A stretch of 64,000 bases of DNA from an uncultured Selenomonadales bacterium (GTDB lineage: Bacteria; Bacillota; Negativicutes; Selenomonadales; Selenomonadaceae). The notes below the pieces were generated by a model. The model saw only the letters and a list, made by a program, of their open reading frames with translations. It was not told the DNA's origin and made no database searches. Within the stretch, counting starts at the first letter, position 1; each line of letters starts with the position of its first letter. Both the position numbers and the translations under genes were made by a program. The DNA lies in NCBI GenBank assembly GCA_937877565.1, contig CALFJB010000017.1, positions 1-64,000 of the forward strand, in the 5' to 3' direction. Shown piece after piece: positions 8,201-17,316 of this stretch.

Positions 8201-9481
8201 TTATTTTTTAGCTTTGATTTTATTGGAAATTTTTAAATACATGTCTTGTTTTACTACAGATTCAACAAAATCTTTCGGCAGATTAAACATAGCCGTAACA
8301 TCTTCGCGAGTAATTGTGCAAGAATTTTTTCCTTCGTGCGACGGAATTTCAAACATAGTATCACGCATAATTTTTTCTAAGATTGAACGCAAGCCGCGTG
8401 CGCCGGTATTTCGCTGAATTGCAATGTGCGCTATCATTCTCAAGACGCCGTCTTCAAATTCCAGTTCGGTATTGTCCATTTCCATTAATTTTTTGTACTG
8501 TTTGACAAGCGCGTTTTTCGGCTTTGTAAGAATATCAATCAAGGCGTTTTCGTCAAGTGGATTCAACGTTACAATAATTGGAAGACGTCCTACAAATTCC
8601 GGAATTAATCCATCTTGCAACAAGTCATCCGGCATAACGTCCCTTAAAATTTTTCCAACGTCTTTTTCGCCTTTTGAAGAAATATCCGCGCCGAATCCAA
8701 GTTTACTGCCTCTGGTACGCTTTTCTATAACTTTGTCAAGGTCGTTGAACGCGCCGCCACAAATGAACAAAATATTTTTCGTGTTGATTGAAACCATTTC
8801 CTGCATTTGCTGATGAATGTTGCTCGGAATTGGAACATTGACGTTTGTACCTTCCAAAATTTTCAATAAAGCTTGTTGTACGCCTTCGCCGGAAATATCC
8901 CGCGTTGTACCGGGTTTTCTTGCAATTTTGTCAATTTCGTCAATGTAAATAATTCCGCGCTCCGCCTTTGCAACATCGCCATTTGCTGATTGTATCAGTG
9001 CCAATAAAATATCTTCCACGTCTTCGCCGACGTAGCCCGCCTCCGTCAAAGAATTTGCATCAACTATCGCAAGCGGTACATTTAAAATTTTCGCCAAAGT
9101 TTGAGCAAGTAAAGTTTTGCCGCTGCCCGTTGGTCCAATCATCAAAATGTTAGATTTTTGAAGTTCAACATCTTCTTTGCGCTTTTTCTGCCCAATTCGC
9201 TTGTAGTGATTATAAACCGCAACAGATAGAGTTTTTTTCGCCTCTTCCTGCCCTATAACATATTGTTCAAGTACATCGTAAATTTTTTTCGGTTTGGGAA
9301 GTTCGCCGCTTATTGCCGGTTCGTCTTCTTTAATTTCGTTTTCAAGAATTTCATTGCAGATTTTAACGCAGTCATCACAAATTGAAACGCCGTTATTTCC
9401 GGCGATTAACCTATTTACCTGCCTGTCAGACTTGCCGCAAAACGAACATTTGTAACCGCCAACCGCGTTACTTTTCGCCAT
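8201..9481 (-). CDS. clpX: ATP-dependent Clp protease ATP-binding subunit ClpX
   Basis: A hexameric unfoldase that delivers substrates to ClpP. Its 426 residues match the family. The N-terminal zinc-binding domain has Cys12, Cys15, Cys35 and Cys38. Walker A is GPTGSGKT at 116-123, followed by Walker B (IIYIDEIDK), and the C-terminal AAA lid contains RNTGARGLRSI. Its pore and ClpP-docking regions appear intact. It lies between clpP and lon in the classical order, and the three genes were probably cotranscribed from the tig promoter. Confidence 0.97.
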   Translation of the reverse strand: MAKSNAVGGYKCSFCGKSDRQVNRLIAGNNGVSICDDCVKICNEILENEIKEDEPAISGELPKPKKIYDVLEQYVIGQEEAKKTLSVAVYNHYKRIGQKKRKEDVELQKSNILMIGPTGSGKTLLAQTLAKILNVPLAIVDANSLTEAGYVGEDVEDILLALIQSANGDVAKAERGIIYIDEIDKIARKPGTTRDISGEGVQQALLKILEGTNVNVPIPSNIHQQMQEMVSINTKNILFICGGAFNDLDKVIEKRTRGSKLGFGADISSKGEKDVGKILRDVMPDDLLQDGLIPEFVGRLPIIVTLNPLDENALIDILTKPKNALVKQYKKLMEMDNTELEFEDGVLRMIAHIAIQRNTGARGLRSILEKIMRDTMFEIPSHEGKNSCTITREDVTAMFNLPKDFVESVVKQDMYLKISNKIKAKK

Positions 9482-9560
9482 AATTTTTACCTCCCTTCAT
9501 TGAAGTTGGAGAAATTTTTATTTATTATACACGATTTAAATTTTTAACTTATTTGAAATT

Positions 9561-10175
9561 TTATTCGTTGTCTTTGTCTAAATCAATTTTTAAAGGTCGG
9601 CTTATAACGTCATCAATCAAGCCATAGTTTTTTGCATCTTCCGCCGTCATAAAGTTATCGCGTTCAGTATCAGCCATAACTTTTTCGCGCGGCTGTCCGG
9701 TATGCTTGCAAAGAATATCGTTGCCGACTTCGCGTAGGCGTAAAATTTCTTTGGCTTGAATTTGAATATCTGTAGATTGCCCGCTTGCACCGCCCAACGG
9801 CTGATGAATCATAATTCTTGCAAGCGGAAGGGCGAAGCGTTTACCTTTTGCGCCGGCAGTCAATAAAAGTGAGCCCATACTTGCCGCCTGTCCAATGCAA
9901 ATTGTGGAAACATCCGGCTTGATATATTGCATTGTATCATAAATGGCAAGCCCCGCCGTTACGACGCCGCCGGGACTGTTTATGTAAAGATGAATATCTT
10001 TATCAGGGTCTTCAGATTCTAAAAATAAAAGCTGCGCGACGACCGAATTTGCCACGTCATCATTTATTGGTCCGCCCAAAAAAACTATCCTGTCTTTCAA
10101 AAGGCGTGAATAAATATCGTAAGCGCGTTCGCCGTAGCCGGTTTTTTCAATAACCATTGGAACATAATACGCCAT
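9561..10175 (-). CDS. clpP: ATP-dependent Clp protease proteolytic subunit
   Basis: The serine peptidase barrel of the ClpXP machine. It is 204 residues, with the catalytic triad visible as Ser99 (GQAASMGS), His124 (MIHQP) and Asp173 (ERDNFM). The N-terminus YVPMVIEKTGYGERAYDIY is the usual mature start, with almost no propeptide. ATG at 10175 follows a GGTGG-type ribosome site. It is followed by clpX and preceded by tig. Confidence 0.97.
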   Translation of the reverse strand: MAYYVPMVIEKTGYGERAYDIYSRLLKDRIVFLGGPINDDVANSVVAQLLFLESEDPDKDIHLYINSPGGVVTAGLAIYDTMQYIKPDVSTICIGQAASMGSLLLTAGAKGKRFALPLARIMIHQPLGGASGQSTDIQIQAKEILRLREVGNDILCKHTGQPREKVMADTERDNFMTAEDAKNYGLIDDVISRPLKIDLDKDNE

Positions 10176-10211
10176 AAAAATTCCACCTCTAAATATATAA
10201 GAATTGCGATT

Positions 10212-10239
10212 GAGACGCGAGTTTTAAATCTCGAATCCC
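10212..10239. other. Hairpin between tig and clpP
   Basis: The arms GAGACGCGAG and CTCGAATCCC can pair over about nine of ten positions, with wobbles. There is no T run, so it looks like an mRNA processing or stabilising hairpin rather than a terminator. Confidence 0.35.
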
Positions 10240-10277
10240 AACCGCCTTTCAAAAATTTTTATTCGATTAAATTTAAA

Positions 10278-11705
10278 TTACTTAGATTTTTTAACTTCAG
10301 ATTTATCTGCAGGAGTTTCAGTTTTTTCTACAGTTTTTTCTACAGGAGTTTCAGTTTTATCTGCAGGTTTTTCAGTTTTGGTTTCAGCCGCTTTATCTTC
10401 AACTTTGGCGGTTTCATCCTTCGCCATATTGTCAACGATAAATCTCATAACTTTGCGGCGAAGTACACTTGTAGCAACGCCGGAAAGTTGGCGATTTTCC
10501 TGCAAAATTTTATAAATCTGTTTAGGAGTTACGCGGTACATTTGCGCCATAACTGCCAATTCGTAATTCAATTCTTGATTGTTTACAGTAATTTTTTCGA
10601 CGTGCGCCACTTCGTCCAACATTATATTAGTTAAAACGTCTCTCTCTGCGGATTCTCGGTATTGTTCGCGCAGGGCGTCTAAGTCTAAGCCGGAGAATGA
10701 CATATATTGCTCAAGTTTCATTCCTTGACTTTGCAACTGCAGTGAAAGTTCCTCAATCATTTGAGTAATTCTGTCTTCAATCATAACCGGCGGAACATCA
10801 ACCGTCATATTTTCAACAGCTTTATCAATTACGTCTTGTTGTTGTTGTTCAACTGCGCGGCGTTCGGCGTTTGCCTCCATATTCTTTTTAATATCGGCTT
10901 TAAGCTCGGCAAGCGTTTCAAACTTGCTGATTTTTTTAACAAATTCGTCATCAAGTTTTGGCAGTTGCTTATGTTTGATTGAATTAATTTTGCAATGGAA
11001 AACTGCGGGCTTGTCCGCAAAATTTTTGGCGTGATAATTTTCGGGGAATTTAACTTTAACGTCTTTTTCGTCGCCAATTTTCAAGCCAATAAGTTGTTCC
11101 TCGAAGTTGTCAATAAATTTATGTGAGCCAATTTCCAACGGATGATCTTTGGCTTCGCCGCCTTTAAATTTTTCGCCGTCAACAGTGCCGACAAAATCAA
11201 GGGTTATGAAATCGCCGTCAGAAACTTTGGCGTCCGGCGCGTCAATCATATCTGCGTGGTGGTTGCGCATTGCCTCAATTTGTTCATCAACATCTTTATC
11301 AGTGATGGGCGCAACTTTTTTCTCAACCTTCAAATTTTTGTATTCGCCGAGTTTAACTTCAGGATAATTTGTAAAAGTCAGCGTGAAAACAAAGTCCTTG
11401 CCTTCTTCGCAGGTAATAATTTTGCGGCGCATTTGTGTCACGGGAATAATTTTTAAATCGTTGACAATATCGTTAGCGGCTTTTTGAATGAGAATATCTG
11501 CAGCCTCGTCAAGAATTGCGCCTTTGCCTAAATGTTGTTCCAAAATTTGTATTGGCGGAACTTTGCCTTTGCGAAAACCAGGAATATTTACACGTTCGGC
11601 AAGTTGCTTGCAAGCGCGTTTTTTAGATTTCTCCAATTCGGCGGCTTCAAATTCAACTGTAACTTCACTTTGATAATTGTCTATTTTTTTTACATTGGTT
11701 TTCAT
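10278..11705 (-). CDS. tig: Trigger factor chaperone / peptidyl-prolyl isomerase
   Basis: A ribosome-bound chaperone that assists folding of nascent chains. The ATG at 11705 gives 475 residues starting MKTNVKKIDNYQ, the family N-terminus; GGGAGG lies upstream. The ribosome-binding signature GFRKGKVP is near residue 43, then comes an FKBP-type isomerase domain (VSDGDFITLDFVGTVDG), then the C-terminal helical cradle. The last 45 or so residues are a low-complexity tail of imperfect TETPxEKTxEK / PADK repeats, unusual for the family and probably disordered. It heads the tig-clpP-clpX-lon cluster. Confidence 0.95.
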   Translation of the reverse strand: MKTNVKKIDNYQSEVTVEFEAAELEKSKKRACKQLAERVNIPGFRKGKVPPIQILEQHLGKGAILDEAADILIQKAANDIVNDLKIIPVTQMRRKIITCEEGKDFVFTLTFTNYPEVKLGEYKNLKVEKKVAPITDKDVDEQIEAMRNHHADMIDAPDAKVSDGDFITLDFVGTVDGEKFKGGEAKDHPLEIGSHKFIDNFEEQLIGLKIGDEKDVKVKFPENYHAKNFADKPAVFHCKINSIKHKQLPKLDDEFVKKISKFETLAELKADIKKNMEANAERRAVEQQQQDVIDKAVENMTVDVPPVMIEDRITQMIEELSLQLQSQGMKLEQYMSFSGLDLDALREQYRESAERDVLTNIMLDEVAHVEKITVNNQELNYELAVMAQMYRVTPKQIYKILQENRQLSGVATSVLRRKVMRFIVDNMAKDETAKVEDKAAETKTEKPADKTETPVEKTVEKTETPADKSEVKKSK

Positions 11706-11794
11706 TGTCAAAAATGACCTCCCGTTTATACCATTATGCAATACAAGGCAAATCTTACCATAACCGCAAAAAAAAAACAAGTTTTAAACGCGGC

Positions 11795-12142
11795 TTAAGG
11801 ATTTTCAAAACTAAAATTTTCTACAAATTTTTTGCCATACTCGCGCAGATTTTCTTCATCAGCAATTTTTTTCATAAGCTCGGACGTTTCATCAAAATTT
11901 GTAACAGAATGATTCATCGCCATTGCCGCAATTAAAAGCAACTTTGAAGTAAAAATTTTGTCGTTGAAATTTACCTTCGCCAAAGATTTTTGAGCAATGT
12001 TGAAAAGATTTTCAGTTTTAATAAAATCTTCTTCGGTATTGTGAACCGTCCGCAAAAAGCCGGAGGGTATGTAATGCTGATTCTTTTTTTGAGAAATTTG
12101 TTTGTCGTTTATTCCCTTCAAGACTTTGGAAACATTTTTCAT
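11795..12142 (-). CDS. Small conserved-looking protein, function unknown
   Basis: 115 residues, charged, no signal peptide. Its start codon overlaps the stop of the preceding 187-residue gene (ATGA at 12139-12142), so the pair is translationally coupled. The C-terminal half is helical-looking (LLLIAAMAMNHS, then ETSELMKKIADEENLREYGKKF). I recognise no family. It ends the long cell-envelope operon, upstream of tig. Confidence 0.65.
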   Translation of the reverse strand: MKNVSKVLKGINDKQISQKKNQHYIPSGFLRTVHNTEEDFIKTENLFNIAQKSLAKVNFNDKIFTSKLLLIAAMAMNHSVTNFDETSELMKKIADEENLREYGKKFVENFSFENP

Positions 12143-12702
12143 CTTCGTACCTCAGAATTTATAAAAAATTTTTTGCCTTCATCAGTTTCAAGTTGCAACG
12201 GCGAATCTTTATCAAGTTTGGCGTTTGCCGCCACGAATGATACAGCTTTGCACCAATCCCGCAAAGTTTTTTCGTTGAAGTCGAAACAATAAGCCAAGTC
12301 CACAATGTTTGAAAGTTCGTTGTTATAAATATCGTCGTTTGCCGCCGCGCCGAAAAGCAGCCAAAATATCAGCCGTTTAAAAGTTACAAGCGCGGTTTTA
12401 TCGCCTGCGCGATATTTTATGTCAAAATAATATTGAACCATATCCTGTTCATTGATAATTTCAAGCGGACTGTTTTTCGTCGGATTGAAAACACTTTCCA
12501 ACGCGGCAACTATAGGATCGTCATTGTAACGTTTGAATTGCGGTACTGAATAAGCTTTAAACTTTGTGCGGGCGTTGCCGAAAATAAAAAGACCGGCGGA
12601 GCGTCCGGCAAGGTAAAAATCGACGTTCTGAATAATTGTACGAATTTTTACAAGGCGTACATCGCCGGTGCCGGTAGTAATTTCTTCAAATTTGCCGGGC
12701 AT
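12139..12702 (-). CDS. Protein of unknown function, 187 residues
   Basis: Starts at ATG 12702 with GGGGGGATTCAT upstream, 21 bases behind the polyprenyl synthase. It opens MPGKFEEITTGTGDVRLV. The middle contains the aromatic-rich segment RLIFWLLFGAAAND, which may be an amphipathic or membrane-peripheral helix. No signal peptide or catalytic motif is seen. Coupling to the next small gene suggests that the two products act together. I do not recognise the family. Confidence 0.65.
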   Translation of the reverse strand: MPGKFEEITTGTGDVRLVKIRTIIQNVDFYLAGRSAGLFIFGNARTKFKAYSVPQFKRYNDDPIVAALESVFNPTKNSPLEIINEQDMVQYYFDIKYRAGDKTALVTFKRLIFWLLFGAAANDDIYNNELSNIVDLAYCFDFNEKTLRDWCKAVSFVAANAKLDKDSPLQLETDEGKKFFINSEVRR

Positions 12703-12723
12703 ATGAATCCCCCCTCAAAAGAT

Positions 12724-13695
12724 TTACCATTTGCGATTAATAACGAAGTTTGCAATTTTCTCCAACGAAACTTTTACCGGCGGTTCAATATCTTTTGGCA
12801 AGTCCAAACGTGCGCATTCAATATGACTTGCCGCGCGATTCTTGCAATATTCAACCGCGTCAGTTTCAGAAATAATTTTTATCGCCGTTTTAACTTCGGT
12901 ATTTTCAATTTTATCTTGTAAGAGGATATTTTTCAAGGCGTCAGAATTTTTTTCTGCTTGCAACGCACGAATAACCGGCAAAGTTATAACGCCGCTTTTT
13001 AAATCGCCGCCAACTGCCTTGCCGGTAATAATTTCTTCGCCGAAAAAGTCCAACAAGTCATCGACAATTTGAAACGCCAAACCTAAACTTGTGCCGTAAT
13101 TCGCCAAATTTTCCACGTCAGATTTTTCAAGTTTTGAAATAATTCCGCCGAGCCTGCAACAGGTAGAAAGAAAAAAAGCCGTCTTTAAATTAATTCGGTT
13201 GTAGTATTCGCTCAAAGTTGGAACGGCGAATAATTTTCTGTCCTGCAAAATTTCGCCGACGCACAAATTTTTTATCAGTTTCGAGAGAATCAAGCTGACT
13301 TCATCGCCGTAATTATTTTCAGCGACGATTTGAAACGCCTTTGCAAAAAGATAATCGCCGACCAAAACCGCAATTTTTGAATTATATTTTGAGTTGATAG
13401 TTTCGACGCCGCGCCGCTTTTTTGCGCCGTCCAAAATGTCATCGTGTACAAGGCTTGCAGTGTGAATCAATTCAAGCGCGGTTGCAAGCGGCAAAGATTT
13501 TTCCGGCGAATAATTTTTATTGGAACGTGCGCATAATAAAAATAAAATTGGGCGGAGTCTTTTACCGCCGCGCAGTAATGGAGTACAAATTTCTTGTATA
13601 AATTCATCTTCGTTGACAGAGTTTTCTATATCCGTTTCCAAATTTCGCAAGTCGTCAGTTAAATCTATTGCCGTTATGAAATTCAAAAGTCTCAC
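12724..13695 (-). CDS. Polyprenyl diphosphate synthase (trans-isoprenyl type)
   Basis: Condenses isopentenyl diphosphate onto an allylic primer to build a long-chain prenyl diphosphate, probably for quinones or, less likely, lipid carriers. It has 323 residues. The first aspartate-rich motif is DDILD at 85-89 followed by RRG, and the second is DDLLD at 212-216. GGKRLRP at 43-49 is the usual substrate loop. The start is a GTG at 13695 with a weak ribosome site. It is closest in style to heptaprenyl/octaprenyl synthase component II; chain length cannot be read from sequence by eye. Confidence 0.9.
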   Translation of the reverse strand: MRLLNFITAIDLTDDLRNLETDIENSVNEDEFIQEICTPLLRGGKRLRPILFLLCARSNKNYSPEKSLPLATALELIHTASLVHDDILDGAKKRRGVETINSKYNSKIAVLVGDYLFAKAFQIVAENNYGDEVSLILSKLIKNLCVGEILQDRKLFAVPTLSEYYNRINLKTAFFLSTCCRLGGIISKLEKSDVENLANYGTSLGLAFQIVDDLLDFFGEEIITGKAVGGDLKSGVITLPVIRALQAEKNSDALKNILLQDKIENTEVKTAIKIISETDAVEYCKNRAASHIECARLDLPKDIEPPVKVSLEKIANFVINRKW

Positions 13696-13708
13696 CCGTT
13701 TCAGTTTT

Positions 13709-14338
13709 TTAGTAGAGGAATTTCAAACTTGCAAACCTCAATTCGCTAAGTTGAACCAATCTGTAGCCAAAAATATTTAAGCCGTAAAGTTCGGCGTATT
13801 TGTCCCGGCAATGCAAGACGCGCTTAACATAATTGCGCGTTTCGTCGTAGGGAATAGCATCAATATCGGAAAAATCTTTGTCCCAACCGTTTTCAGCTAT
13901 CCAATGTTGAACGTTGCCGCGCCCCGCGTTGTACGCCGCCAACGCCAAAATATCATTTTCGTAAAATTCATATTCCAGCTCTGCCAAATACCAAATACCG
14001 TACCTGATATTTAATTCACAGTCTTGAATATCGTTGAAAGTTGGCGGCTCCTCATTCAAGCAGGACGCAATCCACGTGGCAGTTTCCGGCATAAGTTGCA
14101 TTAAGCCGACCGCGCCGCTTGTCGAATAAGCATTTTCATAAAAATTACTTTCAACTTTCATAACAGAGACAGCCAAATATTTATCTATTTGATAATTGCG
14201 GGCGTACTTTTCAATTTCTGCGCGATACGGGAATGGGTACAAAACTTTTTTTTGCGTTGAAGGATGATGAATCGCCGCCAAAATTGCCACGAAAATTATT
14301 GCTGCAAGTACGAAAATTTTTTTGAATTTAGTAGACAA
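13709..14338 (-). CDS. Membrane-anchored lytic transglycosylase (SLT domain)
   Basis: Cleaves the glycan strands of peptidoglycan outside the cytoplasmic membrane. It has 209 residues with an N-terminal hydrophobic segment at about 8-23 acting as signal or anchor. The SLT core carries catalytic Glu63 in MKVESNF, then GLMQLMPETA (79-88) and ALAAYNAGRGNV, all typical of the Slt70/MltC type. Its start lies inside the 3' end of coaE (11-base overlap), so expression is coupled to coaE. Confidence 0.93.
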   Translation of the reverse strand: MSTKFKKIFVLAAIIFVAILAAIHHPSTQKKVLYPFPYRAEIEKYARNYQIDKYLAVSVMKVESNFYENAYSTSGAVGLMQLMPETATWIASCLNEEPPTFNDIQDCELNIRYGIWYLAELEYEFYENDILALAAYNAGRGNVQHWIAENGWDKDFSDIDAIPYDETRNYVKRVLHCRDKYAELYGLNIFGYRLVQLSELRFASLKFLY

Positions 14339-14942
14339 AGGATCGCCCCCTCACGAGTCGACCATTTAAAGCTGCGCGAACCTGTTTTCTGGTACGCGCA
14401 ATATTTTTTTTGTTATTAATGACAACGTCGGCAAGTTCGCAAAGTTTATCCTGTGGCATTTGAGAATTGATACGGGCTATGGCTTGTTGTTGGCTTAAAT
14501 TGTCACGTTGAACGAGCCGCCAAATTTGTTGAGCGCGTCCAACGTATACCGCCCAAATTTCGTCAAATAAATGTTCCCAACCGGCTTCAAAAAGTAACGG
14601 CACTTCAACTACAGCAATTTCAACGCCTTCAGCCGCGCAATTTTCCAGAAAATCCCGCGCCGCGTTCAGTAAAATTGGATGAGCAACGGAATTTATCCAG
14701 GCTCTTTCTTCAGGATGATTGAAAATAATTTCGCCAATAATTTTTTTGTTCAAATTGCCATCGCCGCTGACAATGTACTTGCCGAAATGTTGAACGTAGG
14801 TATCAAAAAGCCTGCCTTCCGGCTCCAAAAGTTCATGAGTTACGGTGTCAATATCCAAAATTTTTGCGCCGAGTTTTTTCAACTCAAATGAAACTGCAGA
14901 TTTGCCGCAAGCTATGCCGCCGGTAAGTCCAATGATAAGCAA
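14328..14942 (-). CDS. coaE: Dephospho-CoA kinase
   Basis: Catalyses the last step of coenzyme A synthesis, phosphorylating the 3'-hydroxyl of dephospho-CoA. It is 204 residues, with the P-loop GLTGGIACGKS at 5-15, the DIDTVTHELL segment and the VEVPLLFEAGW motif. The start is a TTG at 14942 served by GGGAG. That ribosome site forms the last part of junction repeat R1. Confidence 0.95.
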   Translation of the reverse strand: MLIIGLTGGIACGKSAVSFELKKLGAKILDIDTVTHELLEPEGRLFDTYVQHFGKYIVSGDGNLNKKIIGEIIFNHPEERAWINSVAHPILLNAARDFLENCAAEGVEIAVVEVPLLFEAGWEHLFDEIWAVYVGRAQQIWRLVQRDNLSQQQAIARINSQMPQDKLCELADVVINNKKNIARTRKQVRAALNGRLVRGRSFVY

Positions 14943-14948
14943 AGAAAA

Positions 14949-15024
14949 ATCTCCCTTCGGTCGATTTTTAGCGGTTAGCTGTCAGGTAAATTCCTAATCC
15001 CTAATTCCTAACCCCTAACCCCTA
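14949..15024 (-). repeat. Junction repeat R1 (cvfB / coaE)
   Basis: On the minus strand the G-rich arm (AGGGGTTAGGGGTTAGG...) begins inside cvfB and supplies its last four codons and TAG stop. The C-rich arm (CTAACCGCTAAAAATCGAC) ends in CGACCGAAGGGAG, the Shine-Dalgarno of coaE. It belongs to the R family. Confidence 0.8.
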
Positions 15025-15877
15025 TTTTAAAGCCGTTGTCAATTTTTTCAATAAGCCTTTCTTTCAGCAAATGTCCTATTGCGCGTTTGAACGCCGCCTT
15101 GCTCATTTTGAACACGTTGTAAATTTCTTCCGGCTCGCTTTTATCGTGGAGAAAAATTTTGCCGCCGTTATTCTGCATAAATTTAAAAATATTTTCAGCG
15201 TCTGAATTAATCGCCAATTCTTTAGTTTCGCGCAGTGAAGCATCAAGCCTGCCGTCGTCACGAACGAAAGTAACGCGGGCGTCCAAAACTTCGCCAACTT
15301 TCAAATAGCGCGGAATTTCTGACTTGTCGATAAAAACAATGTAGCGTTCGTTGCTGAAAAGAAACGCGCCCGCCTCCGTGACGTTGTAAATTGCGCCGGT
15401 AACTTTGTCGCCAACTTTAACATTTTCCGCCGGTACGGACGCACGCCGAATTTCATCAGAAACTTTCATTGAAGTTGCAAGCCTGCCGCTTTTATCGGTG
15501 TAAAGTTTTGCCCAAACAACGTCGCCAATTTTCGGCTTGCCAATCATTTCAGCGAACGGCATAAAAATTCCGCGTTCAGCTCCAACTTCCAAAAATGCTC
15601 CGTCGTTCGTAACATTGATAACTTTCAGCCGCGCAATTTGTCCAACTTTCATTTTGGGAACGCGCATTGACGCAGTTAATTTTTTTTTCGGATCAAGATA
15701 TAAAAAAACTTCGACAACGTCGCCAATTTTAACTTCAGCCGTTTGTTGATTTTTGTGAAGTAAAATATCGTCGTTCGTGCTTCCGGTTTCCGCGTTCAAA
15801 AATACGCCAAATTCTGATTGCCGTACAACTTTTAATTTGGCAACCGTCATTGGCTTAAATTTAAAATCATTCTTCAT
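15008..15877 (-). CDS. cvfB: S1-domain RNA-binding protein, CvfB/YitL type
   Basis: 289 residues from the ATG at 15877, which lies inside the 3' end of rsfS. Longer frames exist upstream, but they run antisense-like through rsfS and lack the family start. Three S1-like OB folds (about residues 10-65, 70-130 and 145-215) are followed by a C-terminal winged-helix region (EEIYNVFKMSKAAFKRAIGHLL). CvfB proteins bind RNA and affect virulence-factor expression in Staphylococcus; here the role is unknown. The last residues GVRG and the TAG stop are encoded by junction repeat R1. Confidence 0.88.
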   Translation of the reverse strand: MKNDFKFKPMTVAKLKVVRQSEFGVFLNAETGSTNDDILLHKNQQTAEVKIGDVVEVFLYLDPKKKLTASMRVPKMKVGQIARLKVINVTNDGAFLEVGAERGIFMPFAEMIGKPKIGDVVWAKLYTDKSGRLATSMKVSDEIRRASVPAENVKVGDKVTGAIYNVTEAGAFLFSNERYIVFIDKSEIPRYLKVGEVLDARVTFVRDDGRLDASLRETKELAINSDAENIFKFMQNNGGKIFLHDKSEPEEIYNVFKMSKAAFKRAIGHLLKERLIEKIDNGFKIGVRG

Positions 15878-16220
15878 AATTTGTAATTTTCGCGTCTCCC
15901 CAAAGTTTTTCCAGTGCGTAATAATCGCGGTTTTCATTTTTGAAAATGTGAGTAACAACGTCGCCGTAGTCAAGTAAAATCCATTCGCCTTCGTGGTAGC
16001 CTTCCTTGTGGCTGAAATGAATTTCGGCTTTGTCAAGCTCTTCTTCAATGTTATCAGCAATGGCGCGAACTTGCGTAGCCGTCGGCGCGGAGCAAACTAC
16101 AAAATAATCTGTCGTAAAAATCAGACCGCGCATATCCATAATAATAATATCGCCGGCTTTTTTGTCGCTTGCCGCCTTACAAATTTTTTTCGCAATTTCC
16201 ATAGTCTCCAAAAAAATCAC
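15867..16220 (-). CDS. rsfS: Ribosomal silencing factor RsfS
   Basis: Binds protein L14 on the large subunit and blocks subunit joining under starvation. 117 residues, with the family blocks TDYFVVCSAPTATQVRAIAD and GEWILLDYGDVVTHIF. The longest frame opens with GTG at 16220; the ATG at 16202 (METAKK-like position, MEIAKKIC) is an alternative, and neither has an ideally spaced ribosome site. It sits after the LCP gene and overlaps cvfB by 11 bases. In many Firmicutes rsfS follows nadD-yqeK, as it nearly does here. Confidence 0.93.
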   Translation of the reverse strand: MIFLETMEIAKKICKAASDKKAGDIIIMDMRGLIFTTDYFVVCSAPTATQVRAIADNIEEELDKAEIHFSHKEGYHEGEWILLDYGDVVTHIFKNENRDYYALEKLWGDAKITNYEE

Positions 16221-16229
16221 TCCCTTAAA

Positions 16230-17219
16230 TTATTCATCAGTGGCAATATCTTGAATGGGGAAAAGTTCCTGTATTTTGGCGTCAATTTCTTTAAGATTCG
16301 GCTCCCAAATTCCAAGAGAATTTTCAGTACCCGGCAACATTACGGTAGTTGGAGGATCGCTGCTCATTCTGCGCAGGACGTTAGCCAAGTGCGCCGAGTC
16401 GAAAATTTCCGCGCTTGTTTCAATTTTAGTTTTGAAAATATCTGCAATGGCGGGCAGTTTAGGTATTGTATCAAGTTGCAGGACTTTTGAATAGAAGGAC
16501 TTAATAAATTTTTGTTGACGCTGAACCCTGCCAACGTCGCCGAGCTTTTCACTGTTATAACGCAAATATCCCATAGTTTCCGCGCCGTTCAAATGGCGAT
16601 AACCTTGTTCAAGGTGAATTTGCAAGCCGGATTCTGGGTCTTCGTAGTCCATATTTTCTTCAACGTAAATATCAATTCCGCCGAAAATATCAATCAGCTC
16701 CGACAAAGTGTCCATATCAATTATAACATACTGATGGATAGAAATTCCAAGCAAGCCGGAAACGTGGCGAACGATTAAACTTGCGCCGCCCCACGTGTAC
16801 AAACTGCCGAGCCGTCCTGCTGAAGAATTTGCACTAACCCAAGTATTGCGCGGAATTGAAATTAACCGAGATTTTCCTGTGTCATTTGAAAAACTCAAAA
16901 CTAAAATAGTATCAGCTTCGCGCCCGCCGTTTTCGCCGTCGTCAATTCCGAGTATCAAAATATTTGTATACCCTTCAAACTTCGGATCAATTTCGCCAAC
17001 ACGAGCTTCGCGGCGTTCGTTGTAACCTTCGTACATTGAACTTATTTCGTTATAAGCGCGGCTTGCAATGTTATAAATTCCGACGCCTGCAAATAAAATC
17101 GCAGTACCAATTAAAATCATTATAACACAAACAAAAATTGCGCGAAAAAATTTGCGCCTTCGTCTTCGCCGCATTAATCTGCGTTTCTTTTCTATATTAT
17201 CTTGAGTTTTATTCGCCAT
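16230..17219 (-). CDS. LytR-CpsA-Psr family cell-wall ligase
   Basis: LCP enzymes transfer polymers from lipid carriers onto peptidoglycan or other envelope acceptors. It has 329 residues from the ATG at 17219; a GTG three codons upstream is also possible. A strongly basic cytoplasmic N-terminus (RRLMRRRRRRKFF) precedes one transmembrane helix at about 27-50. The extracellular LCP domain shows ILILGIDD, then READTILVLSF, SIPRNTWV and the RVQRQQKFI segment. It lies in the nadD-yqeK to coaE operon. Confidence 0.9.
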   Translation of the reverse strand: MANKTQDNIEKKRRLMRRRRRRKFFRAIFVCVIMILIGTAILFAGVGIYNIASRAYNEISSMYEGYNERREARVGEIDPKFEGYTNILILGIDDGENGGREADTILVLSFSNDTGKSRLISIPRNTWVSANSSAGRLGSLYTWGGASLIVRHVSGLLGISIHQYVIIDMDTLSELIDIFGGIDIYVEENMDYEDPESGLQIHLEQGYRHLNGAETMGYLRYNSEKLGDVGRVQRQQKFIKSFYSKVLQLDTIPKLPAIADIFKTKIETSAEIFDSAHLANVLRRMSSDPPTTVMLPGTENSLGIWEPNLKEIDAKIQELFPIQDIATDE

Positions 17220-17282
17220 TTCGGACACTGCTCACTTTATCAGCAATAATATTTTTCAAATTAAACCTTTTTATCTTTAAAT

Positions 17283-17316
17283 GTACTTTTCTTTTCCAAA
17301 GCAAAAAGAAAAGTAC
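17283..17316. repeat. Hairpin repeat, family H, copy 2
   Basis: Exact 13-base arms (17283-17295 and 17304-17316, GTACTTTTCTTTT) enclose an 8-base loop that is one base different from the loop of the copy at 12-47. The surrounding 17229-17485 has no convincing gene. A minus-strand frame of 73 codons runs through it, but it is rich in Lys/Arg/Thr and its coding is probably accidental. Confidence 0.55.

Noticed and set aside
12142..12702. Idea that the 187/115-residue pair is a toxin-antitoxin module
   Set aside because: The sizes and overlap fit, but no toxin fold or antitoxin DNA-binding motif is visible and the pair is in a housekeeping operon.
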